Source: RGIG4097 sp964599875 (GTDB lineage: Bacteria > Bacillota > Clostridia > Christensenellales > CAG-917). From it: a stretch of 64,000 nt of DNA. Below, piece after piece: positions 42,114 to 49,488 of the stretch. The notes under the pieces are model-generated. The model had not been told where the DNA came from. It was given only the letters and a program-made list of their open reading frames with translations, and searched no databases. Numbering within the stretch: the stretch's first letter is position 1; each line of letters opens with the position of its first letter. The stretch is taken from the NCBI GenBank assembly GCA_964599875.1, contig CAZRHE010000003.1, forward strand, positions 48,729 through 112,728, written 5' to 3'. The position numbers and the translations under genes are program-made.

Positions 42114-42809
42114 ATGGCGTTCGAAAGTTTTTTCGCTCTTATCAAAAATCTAATCATTTATTCCTCGTACGTCAGCGAGAAGAGTTCTTTTCCTATGCCG
42201 CTCTCAAAGGAAATGGAAAGCGTGTACGTCGAAAGGGCTTGTGCGGGGGATAAGGCGGCGAAAGACGTACTTATAAAGCATAATTTGCGCCTTGTCGCGC
42301 ACATAGTAAAGAAGTATGCAAACTACGGCGACAACGACGAACTCATATCCGTCGGCTCGATAGGGCTCATAAAGGCAATCGACTCCTTCAAGCCCGAAAA
42401 GGGCATACAACTTGCGACTTACGCGTCGCGGTGTATTGAAAACGAAATCCTTATGACCCTTCGCGTGAACAAAAAACATAAGAACAACGTATCCCTTTCA
42501 GACCCTATGGGAACGGATAGGGACGGCAACGAACTCACCTTGATGGATATGCTGGCAGACGACGAAAACGTCATAGAAAACGCCGAGAGAGATATCGTTT
42601 TGGAAAGGCTTGCCGAGATAACTAAACTCGTTTTGGACGAGAGAGAATACGAAATCGTATCTTTAAGATACGGTCTTGACGGAAACGGCGGTTTGACACA
42701 ACGTGAAGTCGCGGAAAAATTCGGAATTTCGAGAAGTTACGTCAGTAGAATAGAGAAAAAGTCCCTCGAAAAAATCCGCGCCCACGTCAAACGCGAAGAA
42801 TTATTTTAA
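42114..42809 (+). CDS. sigK: Sporulation sigma factor SigK (intact pro-form)
   Basis: A 231-aa late mother-cell sigma factor. The hydrophobic pro-sequence MAFESFFALIKNLIIYSSYV is complete, so activation by an SpoIVFB-type protease is expected, matching the presence of SpoIVB. Region 2: KHNLRLVAHIVKKYAN, DELISVGSIGLIKAIDSF; region 4: GGLTQREVAEKFGISRSYVSRIEKK. The gene is uninterrupted, with no skin element. SD GGAGGTGAC. It sits 137 nt after nrdR, close to sigE and sigG, unlike Bacillus where it is remote. A CATATATT at 42090 region could be part of a sigma-E promoter; match is weak. Confidence 0.93.
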   Translation: MAFESFFALIKNLIIYSSYVSEKSSFPMPLSKEMESVYVERACAGDKAAKDVLIKHNLRLVAHIVKKYANYGDNDELISVGSIGLIKAIDSFKPEKGIQLATYASRCIENEILMTLRVNKKHKNNVSLSDPMGTDRDGNELTLMDMLADDENVIENAERDIVLERLAEITKLVLDEREYEIVSLRYGLDGNGGLTQREVAEKFGISRSYVSRIEKKSLEKIRAHVKREELF

Positions 42810-42860
42810 GGGACGGGATAAATCGCTTGAAAAAAACGCAATTATATTATAAATTAGTTA

Positions 42861-42889
42861 TTGACAAAATCACGATTCCGTGATAAAGT
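42861..42889 (+). promoter_or_regulatory. Promoter with internal palindrome before the FAD dehydrogenase
   Basis: TTGACA at 42861-42866, 17-bp spacer, TAAAGT at 42884-42889. The spacer holds a palindrome ATCACG, ATTC, CGTGAT (42869-42884), a good place for a repressor. Confidence 0.65.
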
Positions 42890-42931
42890 CGCAAAGGCTG
42901 CGCGGAAAGATACGCGCAAAAGAGGTGCTTT

Positions 42932-44320
42932 ATGAAAAATTACGACGTATGTATAGTCGGTGCAGGTCCTTCGGGTATTTTCACCGCACTCGAACTCATC
43001 AAACGCGGTTCCGACAAAAAAATCGTTATATTCGAAAAGGGTAAAGCGGTTGAGAACAGACGTTGCCCCAAAGCGCAAACCGGCAAATGCATGAACTGCA
43101 AGCCTTATTGCCATATCACGACGGGATTTTCGGGCGCAGGCGCGTTTTCGGACGGGAAACTCTCCCTGTCTTACGAAGTCGGCGGCGCACTTCCCGAACT
43201 CATCGGAGAGGATTTCGCGCAAGAACTCATAAACTATACCGACAAGATTTATCTCGAATTCGGCGCGGACGAGCATATCGAAGGGCTCGGCAACGAGGAT
43301 AAAGTCAAAGAAATCCGCAAGAAAGCAATCAAGGCGGGTCTTAAACTCGTGGATTGTCCCATCCGCCATATGGGCACCGAAAAGGCGCAACAAATCTATT
43401 ACGATATCGAACAATATCTCATCTCTAACGGCGTGGATATCTTCTTCGGCGCGGAATGTGACAACATTATCCTCGAAAACGACGAGTGTAAAGGCGCATA
43501 CGTGACCATAAACGGCAAGAGAGAAGCGGTTTATGCTGAAAAAACCATCATCGCAACGGGCAGAAGAGGCGCGGAATGGCTTGAAAAAATTTGCGCGGAA
43601 CACAATATCGCACACGCCCCCGGCGTAGTCGATATCGGCGTCAGAGTGGAAGTCCGCAACGAGATTATGGAAGAAATCAACTCCGTCCTCTACGAGAGCA
43701 AACTCATCGGATATCCCGCTCCCTTCAAAAACAAAGTCCGTATTTTCTGCCAAAATCCCGGCGGATTCGTTTCCCAAGAGAACTACGACAACGACCTTGC
43801 CGTCGTCAACGGACATAGTTATAAGGAACTCAAGAGCCAAAATACAAACCTTGCAATCCTTTGCTCGCACTCTTTCTCCGAGCCGTTCAATCAACCTATC
43901 GAGTACGCAATCAAGATAGGCGAACTCACCAACATGCTCGGCGCGGGCAAAATCCTCGTGCAACGCTACGGCGATATCCTCGCCGGCAAACGCACTTGGC
44001 AAAAGGAACTCAATTTCTCCAACGTCCGTCCCACTTTGAAGGATGCAGTGGCAGGGGATATAACCGCCGCAATGCCTTATCGTTCCCTCACCAACATTTT
44101 GGGATTCATCCAAGCAGTAGACCAAGTCGTCCCCGGATTTGCAGGTTATGAAACTCTCCTGTATTCCCCCGAACTCAAGTTCTACAGCAACAAAATCAAA
44201 ATGGATACCTCTCTCAACACCTCCATCAAAGGCTTGCACTGCCTTGGCGACAGTAGCGGATGGACTAGAGGCTTGATGATGGCATCGGTTATGGGTGTGC
44301 TTATGGCTCGCCAACTCTAA
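42932..44320 (+). CDS. FAD-dependent dehydrogenase (COG2509-type)
   Basis: A 462-aa flavoprotein. N-terminal dinucleotide-binding motif DVCIVGAGPSGIFTALEL, then a cysteine-rich loop CPKAQTGKCMNCKPYC (four Cys within 18 residues), GFSGAGAFSDGKLSLS, IIATGRRGAEWLEKI and a C-terminal GLHCLGDSSGWTRGLMMA that closes the FAD site. This is the family of uncharacterised FAD-dependent dehydrogenases widespread in Clostridia; the cysteine cluster may bind metal. Substrate unknown. Monocistronic, with its own operator-like promoter. Confidence 0.88.
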   Translation: MKNYDVCIVGAGPSGIFTALELIKRGSDKKIVIFEKGKAVENRRCPKAQTGKCMNCKPYCHITTGFSGAGAFSDGKLSLSYEVGGALPELIGEDFAQELINYTDKIYLEFGADEHIEGLGNEDKVKEIRKKAIKAGLKLVDCPIRHMGTEKAQQIYYDIEQYLISNGVDIFFGAECDNIILENDECKGAYVTINGKREAVYAEKTIIATGRRGAEWLEKICAEHNIAHAPGVVDIGVRVEVRNEIMEEINSVLYESKLIGYPAPFKNKVRIFCQNPGGFVSQENYDNDLAVVNGHSYKELKSQNTNLAILCSHSFSEPFNQPIEYAIKIGELTNMLGAGKILVQRYGDILAGKRTWQKELNFSNVRPTLKDAVAGDITAAMPYRSLTNILGFIQAVDQVVPGFAGYETLLYSPELKFYSNKIKMDTSLNTSIKGLHCLGDSSGWTRGLMMASVMGVLMARQL

Positions 44321-44326
44321 AACGGC

Positions 44327-44441
44327 GCTATTTGGCGCATAACTGCGTCAACTACAAAATCCGACACCCTTACGTACGACAGTACGCCGCGGTCGTCGGA
44401 TTTTTTGTTTTCTTGTTCTGCATCCAAATATCGCCGTTTTA
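44327..44441. repeat. Nested inverted repeat
   Basis: The outer arms, near-perfect, are TAAAACGGCG-type sequence right after the dehydrogenase stop and ATATCGCCGTTTTA at 44428-44441. The inner arms are AAAATCCGAC (about 44356) and GTCGGATTTT (about 44394). The outer right arm is the end of R2 copy 1. Confidence 0.6.
44388..44441 (+). repeat. Repeat R2, copy 1
   Basis: GCGGTCGTCGGATTTTTTGT onward to TCGCCGTTTTA; about 53 bp repeated at 44681-44733 and, shorter, at 45026-45070. Confidence 0.65.
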
Positions 44442-44534
44442 TGAATTAGTAATAGATGGGCGAATAACTTCGTCAGGCACACCTTGCCCGAGCAGTTACG
44501 TACACAGAGTACGCACCTGTCCCTGTTCCTTACG

Positions 44535-44674
44535 CATCGTGGACGGCAGGCACTTTTTGATGAAAAGTACTGCGCCGTCGCTTGCGACGGAACTGCTCCG
44601 CAACGAAAATTTTTTGCTACAATTCTGACATAATCGGTAACTCCTGCCAATGTTCCGCAAAATTTTCGTTTTGG
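44535..44674 (-). repeat. Dispersed repeat R1, copy B
   Basis: Inverted relative to copy A at 9491-9630, roughly three-quarters identical by eye. The arms CCAAAACGAAAATTTTGCGG and GCAAAAAATTTTCGTTGCGG are exactly conserved. The hairpin stem here is ACTTTT/AAAAGT, against GTGCTTT/AAAGCAC in copy A. Confidence 0.75.
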
Positions 44675-44680
44675 GGAAAT

Positions 44681-44733
44681 GCGGTCGTTGGGATTTTTGT
44701 TTCCTCGTTATACATCCAAATGGCGCGGTTTTA
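44681..44733 (+). repeat. Repeat R2, copy 2
   Basis: GCGGTCGTTGGGATTTTTGT onward to GCGCGGTTTTA, directly beside R1 copy B. Confidence 0.65.
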
Positions 44734-45025
44734 GGTTTTGCAACACTTATTCGAAGACGGAACACGAGGCGCGACGCGCCGAGAACTTCGAGTGTTGAGC
44801 GGAGCCGCAAGGCGGATACCGCCTTGCGTCAGTACAAGCGACTGCGTGCATTGGGTTCGCATAGCGGCACGCACAAAGCGCAGTGGCATAACGAGGAACG
44901 TTACTTAATGCGAAACCGAGTGTGTCCCCCTGCGCAAGCAGTCGTCGTGGGTCCCTTTAGGGGGAACGGCGATAGGGGAAACACGTGAGGAAAGGGGAAA
45001 CCTAAATCACGTGATTACGCACGCA

Positions 45026-45070
45026 TTTTTATTTGTTTTCTTGTTCTTCATCGATTTATCGCGGTTTTAG
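45026..45070 (+). repeat. Repeat R2, copy 3
   Basis: TTTTTATTTGTTTTCTTGTT followed by CTTCATCGATTTATCGCGGTTTTA-like sequence; the 5' third of the unit is missing. Confidence 0.55.
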
Positions 45071-45234
45071 TGATGAGCATTTACTCATGCAAAATGCCCT
45101 AAAAATGTGCATGAAATAATATATTTGATGCACTTATTTTACGATTAAAAGCACAAATAGTCAATACCCAATTGAATTTTCAATGCCGTTTTGTGCATCG
45201 TATCGATTAATTTATGAACATAGATTAATATTTT

Positions 45235-45287
45235 GTTCATCGATTATATTATTCGATGAACATTTTTGCGTGCAATACGTTCATCGA
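45235..45287. promoter_or_regulatory. TTCATCGA palindrome and extra half-site before the BMP lipoprotein
   Basis: GTTCATCGA at 45235-45243 and TCGATGAAC at 45253-45261 form a perfect 9-bp inverted repeat with a 9-nt spacer; a third GTTCATCGA lies at 45279-45287, 23 nt before the start codon. The same motif precedes the lipoprotein at 8058. Confidence 0.6.
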
Positions 45288-45309
45288 AAAAAAATATGGA
45301 GGAACAAAG

Positions 45310-47115
45310 ATGAAAAGAAAAAGAATTTTGACTATTTTATCAATAGTTCTTGTTTTAACGCTTGTCTTCGCTTTTGTCGCGTGCAATAACGATGATAGTT
45401 CAGACGATAACGATTTGCCGAAGATTAGGCTTAAAGAAGATATGACGATTGCCGAAGTTAAAGAGGCATTGTCCGATGTGAAAAGTTTCAAGTATGAATT
45501 TATCGAAAATGGTGAAAGTTATGATACAAATTATATAACTGAAAGCGGACACCTTGGCTTCTATTCTGAAGACGAAGTAGATGAGTATTTTGCTATTTTC
45601 ATCGAAGACAAAAAGATTTATGAATTGTATAGAGAAGTCGAAAATTCGGTTGAAACTTATAATGATTATGTTTGGATGAACGTAACCGACGAAGATATAA
45701 ATGATGCAAAACAATTATGTGCTGAATATTTAGAAGGTCTATTAGAAGAAATTGAAGAAGACGTAGAAGAAGGCGACGCTACGTTTATCATTAAAAACAA
45801 CAAAATTTCGTGCACTGAAATATATGATGGAGAAACTTATGAAATCGTACTTTCAGATTTCAACAAGACCTCACTACCGATAAATAAGTATTTCCCGAAT
45901 TACAAGAACTTGGCGGTTGAGTATATTGATGAAAACGATAACGGTGATGATAACAACAGTGGCTATAACCATGTGGATGAAGAACTTCAAGCAATCGCAA
46001 AAGAAGACCTCAAAATCGGTCTTATCTGCTTGCACGATGAACAATCCACATATGACGCGAACTTCATCAACGCAATGAGAGAAGCGGTTGAGAATCTTGG
46101 TCTTAAAGAGTACCAACTCATCATCAAAATCGGTATCCCCGAAACCGAACAATGTTATGACGCCGCAGTAGAACTCGTCGAACAAGGTTGCAACGTCATC
46201 TTTGCAGACTCCTATGGTCATGAAGATTACATTATAAGAGCGGCAAAAGAGTATCCCGCAGTCCGATTTTCTCAAGCATCCGGCGTCAAAGCACATACCG
46301 AAAACCTCGATAACTTCCACAACGCATATGCATCTATTTATGAAGGTAGATATCTTGCAGGCGTTGCGGCAGGCATGAAACTTATAGAAACGTACGATAC
46401 GGATAATGACGGCGTAATTACAGATGATGAAGCAAAAATCGGTTACGTCGGTGCATTTCCCTATGCGGGAGATAAATCCTCGTACACAGCGTTCTTTCTC
46501 GGTGTTCGCTCCGTAGTCGCAAACGCAACTATGGAAGTTAAATTCGCATATGCATGGTACGATGAACTCACTGAAAGAGATATTGCAATGCAACTCATAA
46601 GTAGAGGCGCAAGACTCATCAGTCAATATGCAGACTCAATGGGTGCGCCTAACGCATGCGAAGAAATGGATATCCCCAACGTCACGTACAATTTCAGCAC
46701 CGAAAACCGATGCTCCGACACCTACGTCATCGGTTCCAAAATAAATTGGACTCCTTATTTTAAATATATCATTGAGTGCGCAATTGCAAACGAAGAAGTA
46801 GGCACAGATTGGACAGGCACACTCGAAACTGGTTCCGTTGAAATTCTCGAAATCGGTGCGGCGGCAGCGATTGGCACTGCAGAAAAACTCACAGAAGTCA
46901 AAGAAAAACTTATCAGCGGTGAAATCAAAGTGTTCGACACCAATAATTTTACTGTTGACGGAGGACGACTTGTCGCATATATGGCGGACGTTGACTTTGA
47001 CGAGGCGTACGTTCCCGACACTCAAGTCGTCGAAAATGGTGAATTCAAGGAATCCTACTATCGTTCCGCACCTTACTTCGACGTTGACATCGACGGAATT
47101 ACCATTATTTCATAA
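45310..47115 (+). CDS. Chimeric lipoprotein: unknown N-domain plus BMP/PnrA-type substrate-binding domain
   Basis: A 601-aa lipoprotein (signal peptide with lipobox FVAC; GGAGG 9 nt before ATG 45310). Residues about 25-235 form a Glu/Asp-rich beta domain (FKYEFIENGESYDTNYI) like stand-alone Clostridial lipoproteins. Residues about 240-601 are a basic membrane protein family domain, which binds nucleosides in other bacteria: LKIGLICLHDEQSTYDANF, FADSYGHEDYI, RYLAGVAAGMK, KIGYVGAFPYAG. A DTDNDGVITDDE loop near residue 375 fits an EF-hand calcium loop, a feature often seen in gut Clostridia BMP proteins. No ABC permease or ATPase gene is nearby, so it is an orphan binding protein. Confidence 0.85.
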   Translation: MKRKRILTILSIVLVLTLVFAFVACNNDDSSDDNDLPKIRLKEDMTIAEVKEALSDVKSFKYEFIENGESYDTNYITESGHLGFYSEDEVDEYFAIFIEDKKIYELYREVENSVETYNDYVWMNVTDEDINDAKQLCAEYLEGLLEEIEEDVEEGDATFIIKNNKISCTEIYDGETYEIVLSDFNKTSLPINKYFPNYKNLAVEYIDENDNGDDNNSGYNHVDEELQAIAKEDLKIGLICLHDEQSTYDANFINAMREAVENLGLKEYQLIIKIGIPETEQCYDAAVELVEQGCNVIFADSYGHEDYIIRAAKEYPAVRFSQASGVKAHTENLDNFHNAYASIYEGRYLAGVAAGMKLIETYDTDNDGVITDDEAKIGYVGAFPYAGDKSSYTAFFLGVRSVVANATMEVKFAYAWYDELTERDIAMQLISRGARLISQYADSMGAPNACEEMDIPNVTYNFSTENRCSDTYVIGSKINWTPYFKYIIECAIANEEVGTDWTGTLETGSVEILEIGAAAAIGTAEKLTEVKEKLISGEIKVFDTNNFTVDGGRLVAYMADVDFDEAYVPDTQVVENGEFKESYYRSAPYFDVDIDGITIIS

Positions 47116-47140
47116 TTAAACGAGGTTTATCAAACGATTT

Positions 47141-47168
47141 GGCGGAGCATTCGCTCCGCCGATTTTTT
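47141..47168 (+). terminator. Terminator after the BMP lipoprotein
   Basis: GGCGGAGC at 47141-47148, loop ATTC, GCTCCGCC at 47153-47160, then GATTTTTTT. Confidence 0.93.
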
Positions 47169-47194
47169 TGTAGTGCTTTAATTAGTTCCACTTG

Positions 47195-47239
47195 GGGACG
47201 GAGCAAAAATGGAAAAAAGTCCATTTTTTGCTCCGTCCC
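47195..47239. repeat. Long hairpin, REP/Y1-transposase-type palindrome
   Basis: GGGACGGAGCAAAAATGGA at 47195-47213, loop AAAAAG, and its complement (one extra T) at 47220-47239. Palindromes beginning GGGACGG are typical of repeats moved by Y1 (RAYT-type) transposases in Clostridia; no such transposase is in the window. Confidence 0.65.
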
Positions 47240-47358
47240 TAAATTACCTTTTATCGTTTCGAGGTGTTTGGTCGTTATTCGTGCGGACTTAAATCGCGCA
47301 TTTGAAATTTCCAAAATTTTTCAGCGGTGCGGGGGCGGGGGGTGCACAAACTATCGTT

Positions 47359-48438
47359 ATGAGAAAAATATTTCGGACGATAGTTGCATTGGCGTTTATA
47401 TGTGCTGTGACGTTTGCGCTCGTCCCCGACGGGGCGATTGCGCATGCTTACGACGGCGAGGGGAAGTACGTTTATCTCGGCGGTTATCCCATAGGGATAG
47501 CGGTCAAGACGGACGGGCTAATCATTGTAGACGTGGGGGAAGTGGACACGTCGGACGGCAAGGTTTTTCCGCTTGAAAAGTTCAACCTCGAAAAGGGGGA
47601 CGTGCTGTTGAAAATCAACGGGGAAAGGGCGGACAGCGTGTACAAACTAAAAACCGTAATCGAAAGCACGGACGGAGAAATCGAACTTGCAGTCAAACGA
47701 AAAGACGGGCGGATTGAGAGAATTTCCGCTCTTCCCGCTGTTGATAAAACCTGCGATACGAGAAAGTTGGGACTTGTCGCAAAAGAGGACGTCGGCGGAA
47801 TCGGCACTATGACTTTCGTGACGGAAAACGGACGATACGGCGCGCTCGGTCATCACGTATACGATGCGGAAAGCGGACTGGGCGACGAGTTGCAATCGGG
47901 CGCAATCTATCCCGCAGAGGTCAAAGGAGTGGTCAAAGGCACGAAGACGCAGGCAGGGGGACTGATTGCGTCCCTCAACAGGCTTGAAAACCCCATAGGC
48001 AACGTGGAATCCAATACTGATATAGGCATATACGGAGAGTATTTCGACTCACCGCAGGGCGCGCGGATACGCATAGCGGAAAAGGGCGAAGTCAAAATCG
48101 GTCGGGCGCAGATTTTAACCACGATAAACGGCGTTGAGCCAAAACTTTACGACGTGGATATCGTCAAAGTCATTTCTCAAAGCAATGCGGAAGAAAAGGG
48201 ACTCGTCCTTTCCGTTAAGGACAAAACTCTCGTATCGGAAACGGGTGGAATAGTGCAGGGGATGAGCGGAAGTCCCATAATACAAAACGGTTTGTTGGTC
48301 GGAGCGGTTACGCACGTGTTTCTCGGTGACGCGGCGAGAGGTTACGGCGTACATTCGAGGTTTATGTACGATTACGCGCAGTCCCTGGATATTCAAACGG
48401 GAGAGGATGAAATCGACTTCCTTTCCTATGCGGCGTAG
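47359..48438 (+). CDS. spoIVB: SpoIVB serine peptidase (sigma-K checkpoint)
   Basis: A 359-aa secreted peptidase from ATG 47359 with signal sequence IFRTIVALAFICAVTFALV. A PDZ-like region spans about 60-130 (DVLLKINGERADSVYKLKTVI). The SpoIVB catalytic domain has ALGHHVYDAESG (His165/166) and GMSGSPIIQNGLLVGAVTHVF (Ser305). It is made in the forespore and triggers pro-sigma-K cleavage; sigK with its pro-sequence is at 42.1 kb. A start at 47302 is in frame but would place extra residues before the signal peptide. No clear Shine-Dalgarno. Next genes: SpoIIM-like (opposite strand) and Spo0A-like. Confidence 0.93.
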   Translation: MRKIFRTIVALAFICAVTFALVPDGAIAHAYDGEGKYVYLGGYPIGIAVKTDGLIIVDVGEVDTSDGKVFPLEKFNLEKGDVLLKINGERADSVYKLKTVIESTDGEIELAVKRKDGRIERISALPAVDKTCDTRKLGLVAKEDVGGIGTMTFVTENGRYGALGHHVYDAESGLGDELQSGAIYPAEVKGVVKGTKTQAGGLIASLNRLENPIGNVESNTDIGIYGEYFDSPQGARIRIAEKGEVKIGRAQILTTINGVEPKLYDVDIVKVISQSNAEEKGLVLSVKDKTLVSETGGIVQGMSGSPIIQNGLLVGAVTHVFLGDAARGYGVHSRFMYDYAQSLDIQTGEDEIDFLSYAA

Positions 48439-49023
48439 TCAAACGACGAGCACTTTTACGATTCCGCCTACGAGCAAAAAAACGACGAAAGAACAAATTA
48501 TATTCACGCCGTAACCTTTCAAAACGGCGGTCACGGAAGGGCGCAAAAACGCGCCCTTTCCGCTGCAACCGCACGACTGCGAAAGTCTTAACGCAATACA
48601 AGTCGAGGTGGTTAGAATAACGAAAGTCAGCAAAAAGAACGGGACGTATACGAAAATTAAATTGATTATTCCGATGCCGCCGTAACAGCCTACGAGCAGG
48701 GTCACGTAGTTGCCGAAAACGTATCCTAAAATCGGGAATGGAAAGGCGGACACAAAACTTGCGCCTCTTATACACGCCGCTATCGCAACGGCGAGATATC
48801 CTATCGCGACGAGCAGAGAGGAGTAGAAGAAAACTTTGACCGCGCCGAAAGTCATATCGTCCTTTAAAATCCTTTCAAATTCACCTCCGTTTGCTGTTAT
48901 CGTATAAACGATTCCGACTACTATTCCGACGAGAAAAAGGATAAGACAGCACAGCACGATTTTCTTATTCGTCGAGAGAAAATCGCGGATAATATTAAGT
49001 AGGTTTCGAAATTTTGTATTCAT
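48439..49023 (-). CDS. spoIIM: SpoIIM-like polytopic membrane protein
   Basis: A 194-aa protein with about five membrane helices (about 22-45, 64-85, 92-113, 120-145, 172-194). The overall pattern, with a first helix FLVGIVVGIVY, an RGASF turn and a hydrophobic C-terminus, is like SpoIIM (DUF95), one of the DMP proteins of engulfment. Short motifs of SpoIIM are not clear enough to be certain. It lies convergently with spoIVB and between it and the Spo0A-like gene. No Shine-Dalgarno. Confidence 0.55.
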   Translation of the reverse strand: MNTKFRNLLNIIRDFLSTNKKIVLCCLILFLVGIVVGIVYTITANGGEFERILKDDMTFGAVKVFFYSSLLVAIGYLAVAIAACIRGASFVSAFPFPILGYVFGNYVTLLVGCYGGIGIINLIFVYVPFFLLTFVILTTSTCIALRLSQSCGCSGKGAFLRPSVTAVLKGYGVNIICSFVVFLLVGGIVKVLVV

Positions 49024-49103
49024 ATAAAAAGATATATCAAAATTACGGAAAATATGACAAAATCGGCTGTATTTAGTGGGTTTTCATTTGTTAGTATGTC
49101 CGT

Positions 49104-49478
49104 ATGGAAAACGAAGAAATCACGATAAAAAAGTATCTTTTGAGCCTTGGATTTCAACCTAATCTCAAAGGCTATCACCTAATTGCCGAACTCATCGCGA
49201 TTGCAATGGGCGGAGAAGAAGTCATGCCGCTGAAATATCTCGGATATCCTTCCCTTGCGCGCAAATTCGGAGTGAGCGTCGCAAGCGTCGAAAAGGATAT
49301 CCAAAACGCGATATCGTCGGCGTGGCTACGCGGGGACGTGGACGCCCTATACGACGAATTCGGGGAAACTCTCGACGAGGATAAGGGGAAACCCACCAAT
49401 AAGCAATTTTTGCTGACCGCTCTTGAAAGATTGCAATATCGATTGAATAATTACGTCGACGTCACGCACTCTATTTAA
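49104..49478 (+). CDS. spo0A: Receiver-less Spo0A: orphan Spo0A DNA-binding domain
   Basis: A 124-aa protein that is only the Spo0A effector domain. Alignment with the C-terminal half of Spo0A is clear: KKYLLSLGFQPNLKGYHLI, YPSLARKFGVSVASVEKDIQ, NAISSAWLRGDVDALYDEFG and GKPTNKQFLLTALERL. The phosphoacceptor receiver domain is absent, and upstream DNA belongs to the divergent SpoIIM-like gene, so it is not a frameshift. The recognition helix reads ASVEKDI where Spo0A has SRVERAI, losing a key Arg. The locus next to spoIVB is the normal spo0A location. Start codon lies 6 nt after TAGTAT with no Shine-Dalgarno. Confidence 0.9.
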   Translation: MENEEITIKKYLLSLGFQPNLKGYHLIAELIAIAMGGEEVMPLKYLGYPSLARKFGVSVASVEKDIQNAISSAWLRGDVDALYDEFGETLDEDKGKPTNKQFLLTALERLQYRLNNYVDVTHSI

Positions 49479-49488
49479 GAGGTGATAT

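Larger units (their letters stand above)
44321..45234. other. Non-coding, repeat-rich region with strong secondary structure
   Basis: About 900 nt without a credible gene; short ORFs here follow the repeats and have no ribosome-binding sites. It contains three copies of repeat R2, an inverted copy of R1, a nested inverted repeat at 44327-44441, and a GC-rich part (44737-45000) with several perfect hairpins, for example CAACACT/AGTGTTG enclosing CGAAG/CTTCG and GGCGCG/CGCGCC, and GCAAGGCGG/CCGCCTTGC. Either a decayed mobile element or a structured RNA locus. Confidence 0.65.

Noticed and set aside
42854..44314. 486-aa minus-strand ORF opposite the FAD dehydrogenase
   Set aside because: Same antisense-shadow effect; the plus-strand product has clear FAD motifs.
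44332..44988. Several 70-110 aa ORFs on both strands in the repeat region
   Set aside because: They follow repeat sequence, lack ribosome-binding sites and have no protein-like pattern.
49020..49103. Frameshifted Spo0A receiver domain upstream of the effector domain
   Set aside because: Only about 80 nt separate it from the divergent gene, and no receiver-like sequence is found in any frame.
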